From Paramecium sonneborni (Eukaryota > Ciliophora > Oligohymenophorea > Peniculida > Parameciidae), in assembly GCA_905182985.1 (NCBI GenBank), contig CAJJDN010000135.1, forward strand, positions 15,689-27,395: a stretch of DNA of 11,707 nt, given 5' to 3'. Below are positions 10,374 to 11,707 of the stretch, in pieces. Positions within the stretch are counted from its first letter, which is position 1, and the number at the start of each line of letters is the position of its first letter. The position numbers were made by a program, and so were the translations under genes. The notes beneath the pieces are model-generated. The model worked only from the letters and a program-made list of their open reading frames with translations, was not told the origin of the DNA and did no database searches.

Positions 10374-10583
10374 CAATTAATTTTACTTAGAGAAGTAAGT
10401 TTAGAATTCGTATCAAAATGAGAATGAATAGTAATTAACATCAAATTAGATTTATAATTTTTGTGTTATTGTAGTGTAGATTATATGAATAAAAGAAGTT
10501 GCTTGGTTCTTCTTTTGACTTTTTGAGATTTGATGAATTTAATTAGATTATTAATGCGTCTTAATTAGAAATTGTAATTTTGA
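10374..10583. other. Spacer upstream of the WD40 pseudogene
   Basis: Short AT-rich stretch that would have held the WD40 promoter. A plus-strand scrap (FDFLRFDEFNQIINASQLEI, about 10520-10580) looks protein-like but is isolated by TGA codons. Confidence 0.4.
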
Positions 10584-10937
10584 TCAAGCTTAAGTATTTT
10601 GTATATAACTAATTTTGAAGTTTAAGGATATTATTATAAAACAACCTTTTAATTAATGATTCTTTCTTTAAATAAGACCATGAATGGATAAATAGGTTAT
10701 AATGAATAAGTAGTATTTAAAGAAAAGAATGAAATCATCAGATTATTAATTTGCTGTTAATTGAATGAAACTTCAAATAAAGATTTAAAACATTTTATGA
10801 TTTAGATGAAACATACGCATTTATTATATTAGATTAATACTTAAGGGTTTACGAGTGATTATTGTAAATTTTAGGATGAACGGATTCCATTTGAAATTAT
10901 ATGCTTTATAAAGAATATAATATTACTATTATTTTGA
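10584..10937 (+). pseudogene. Possible decayed coding sequence, family unknown
   Basis: A TGA-free frame of 117 codons between TGA at 10581-10583 and TGA at 10935-10937, with the protein-like run GYNEQVVFKEKNEIIRLL followed by CCQLNETSNKDLKHF. From about 10798 a second frame reads FYDLDETYAFIILDQYLRVY, more protein-like than the first one at that point, which suggests a one-base shift inside a former gene. No conserved motif is recognised and no start can be chosen. It may belong with the coding-like frame further right on the same strand. Confidence 0.3.
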
Positions 10938-11352
10938 AGTTAAATTTTAAAACAAAATAATTTTGCAAATAAAAAAGAATGCTATGTATTTTGCAATATA
11001 AAGAGAATTCTAGTATTAGATTTGAAGCATATCCATACATCTAATTTTTGGTTTTATAGCCACAAGTTAGAAAAATAGATTTTTTCATTAAAACATAAAA
11101 ATATAAAAATTAAAATAAATTTGGCTTTAACTAGCTTTTGTGTAAATATTAGATGAGGGATATGATAAGTTGATCATAAATATCTTTATGAGAAAGAATA
11201 AGTTAAGTACTAAAAGTATAATGTATTAGATAATAGGCAAGAGGACTAAGTCAGTAACTAAAACATCTCTCTTATTTAAAATTTTTTTCAAAAATAATTA
11301 ATTTTAAATCCAAAAAACTATTATTTAAATAAATAATTTAATAATATTTTGA
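10938..11352 (+). other. Stretch with weak coding-like frames, no supported gene
   Basis: Between the two coding-like pieces the DNA is very AT-rich at first (10938-11110). From about 11150 two plus frames are open together, one with HKYLYEKEQVKYQKYNVLDN and one with LAFVQILDEGYDKLIIN. Neither can be preferred on sequence alone. A link to the frame starting at 11353 is possible. Confidence 0.3.
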
Positions 11353-11707
11353 ATAACTTAGAAATTCTTAGATATAATCAAGGAGATTGATCAAACAAGA
11401 GTTATAATAATTGATAGCTTTTATATCTTAATGAAAGCATTAAATTCGTTAGATATGATACAAAAAAATCATATCAAAATTGCAACTCCAGTAACATTAA
11501 ATGAAATTATATCGATGCTTTAAAATTTGGGTAAAAATTTAAAACATTCTAAATTATTGAAGTAGGCAGATCTATTTTCTAATCACTGCGAAAGATTGGT
11601 TTATACTTTTAAAAATCTAAAAATTAGAACTTAATAACTAAATCATTAAAGAAAAATAAAATTCTACTAGTAATATATAGTTCTTTAAATTAACAGAAGG
11701 ATCTTCA
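11353..11707 (+). pseudogene. Partial coding-like frame running off the right edge, family unknown
   Basis: After an in-frame TGA at 11350-11352 the frame is open for 118 codons to the window end. Its first 80 residues look like genuine helical protein: KFLDIIKEIDQTRVIIIDSF, then MKALNSLDMIQ, IATPVTLNEIISMLQNLGK and LLKQADLFSNHCERLVYTF. The same frame is also open upstream of that TGA, back to at least 11100, so the TGA may be a mutation in a longer gene, or exons may be joined by a tiny intron I could not place. Composition is richer in G and C than the surrounding spacer. The TPVTL-x-EI-x6-LGK pattern is faintly like the helical parts of ciliate REJ/polycystin-type proteins, but that is a guess. 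Confidence 0.4.

Noticed and set aside
1..11707. tRNA, rRNA, CRISPR array or transposase
   Set aside because: No GC-richer structured 70-90 bp segment, no regularly spaced repeats and no transposase-like motif was seen on either strand by eye; a covariance-model scan was not possible.

Overview
The window reads as nuclear DNA of a ciliate, most probably Paramecium. In the one gene that can be followed from end to end, TAA and TAG stand where the protein needs an amino acid (read here as glutamine) and only TGA ends the frame. That gene is also cut by four introns of just 22 to 27 nt with GT...TAG ends. The DNA is extremely AT-rich, most of all between genes. The species cannot be named from this.

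Layout. (1) 1-3122, minus strand: a large, broken gene for a surface or secreted protein. It starts with a signal-peptide-like end near 3122, has a beta-rich N-terminal domain, then Cys-rich furin/EGF-like modules, then beta-helix-like repeats that run off the left edge. (2) 3123-4541: no recognisable gene. (3) 4542-5963, minus strand: a complete five-exon gene for a 441-residue major facilitator transporter that most resembles the lysosomal MFSD1 family. (4) 5964-8861: very AT-rich DNA with one tract almost free of G and C (7200-7320) and weak plus-strand coding-like relics at 7602-8353. (5) 8862-10373, minus strand: a WD40-repeat gene of a ciliate-type family, broken by several frameshifts and in-frame TGA codons. 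(6) 10374-11707: weak plus-strand coding-like frames, the best being open from 11353 to the right edge.

The genes do not form an obvious pathway or operon, and ciliate genes are normally transcribed singly. The striking feature is the contrast with normal Paramecium somatic DNA, which is packed with genes: here one gene looks intact and at least two long ones are decaying. This suggests a relaxed region such as germline-limited DNA, a subtelomeric stretch or old duplicates. That is inference. I saw no transposase, CRISPR array, tRNA or rRNA. No clearly new biological system is evident; the most unusual local details are in the introns of the transporter gene.
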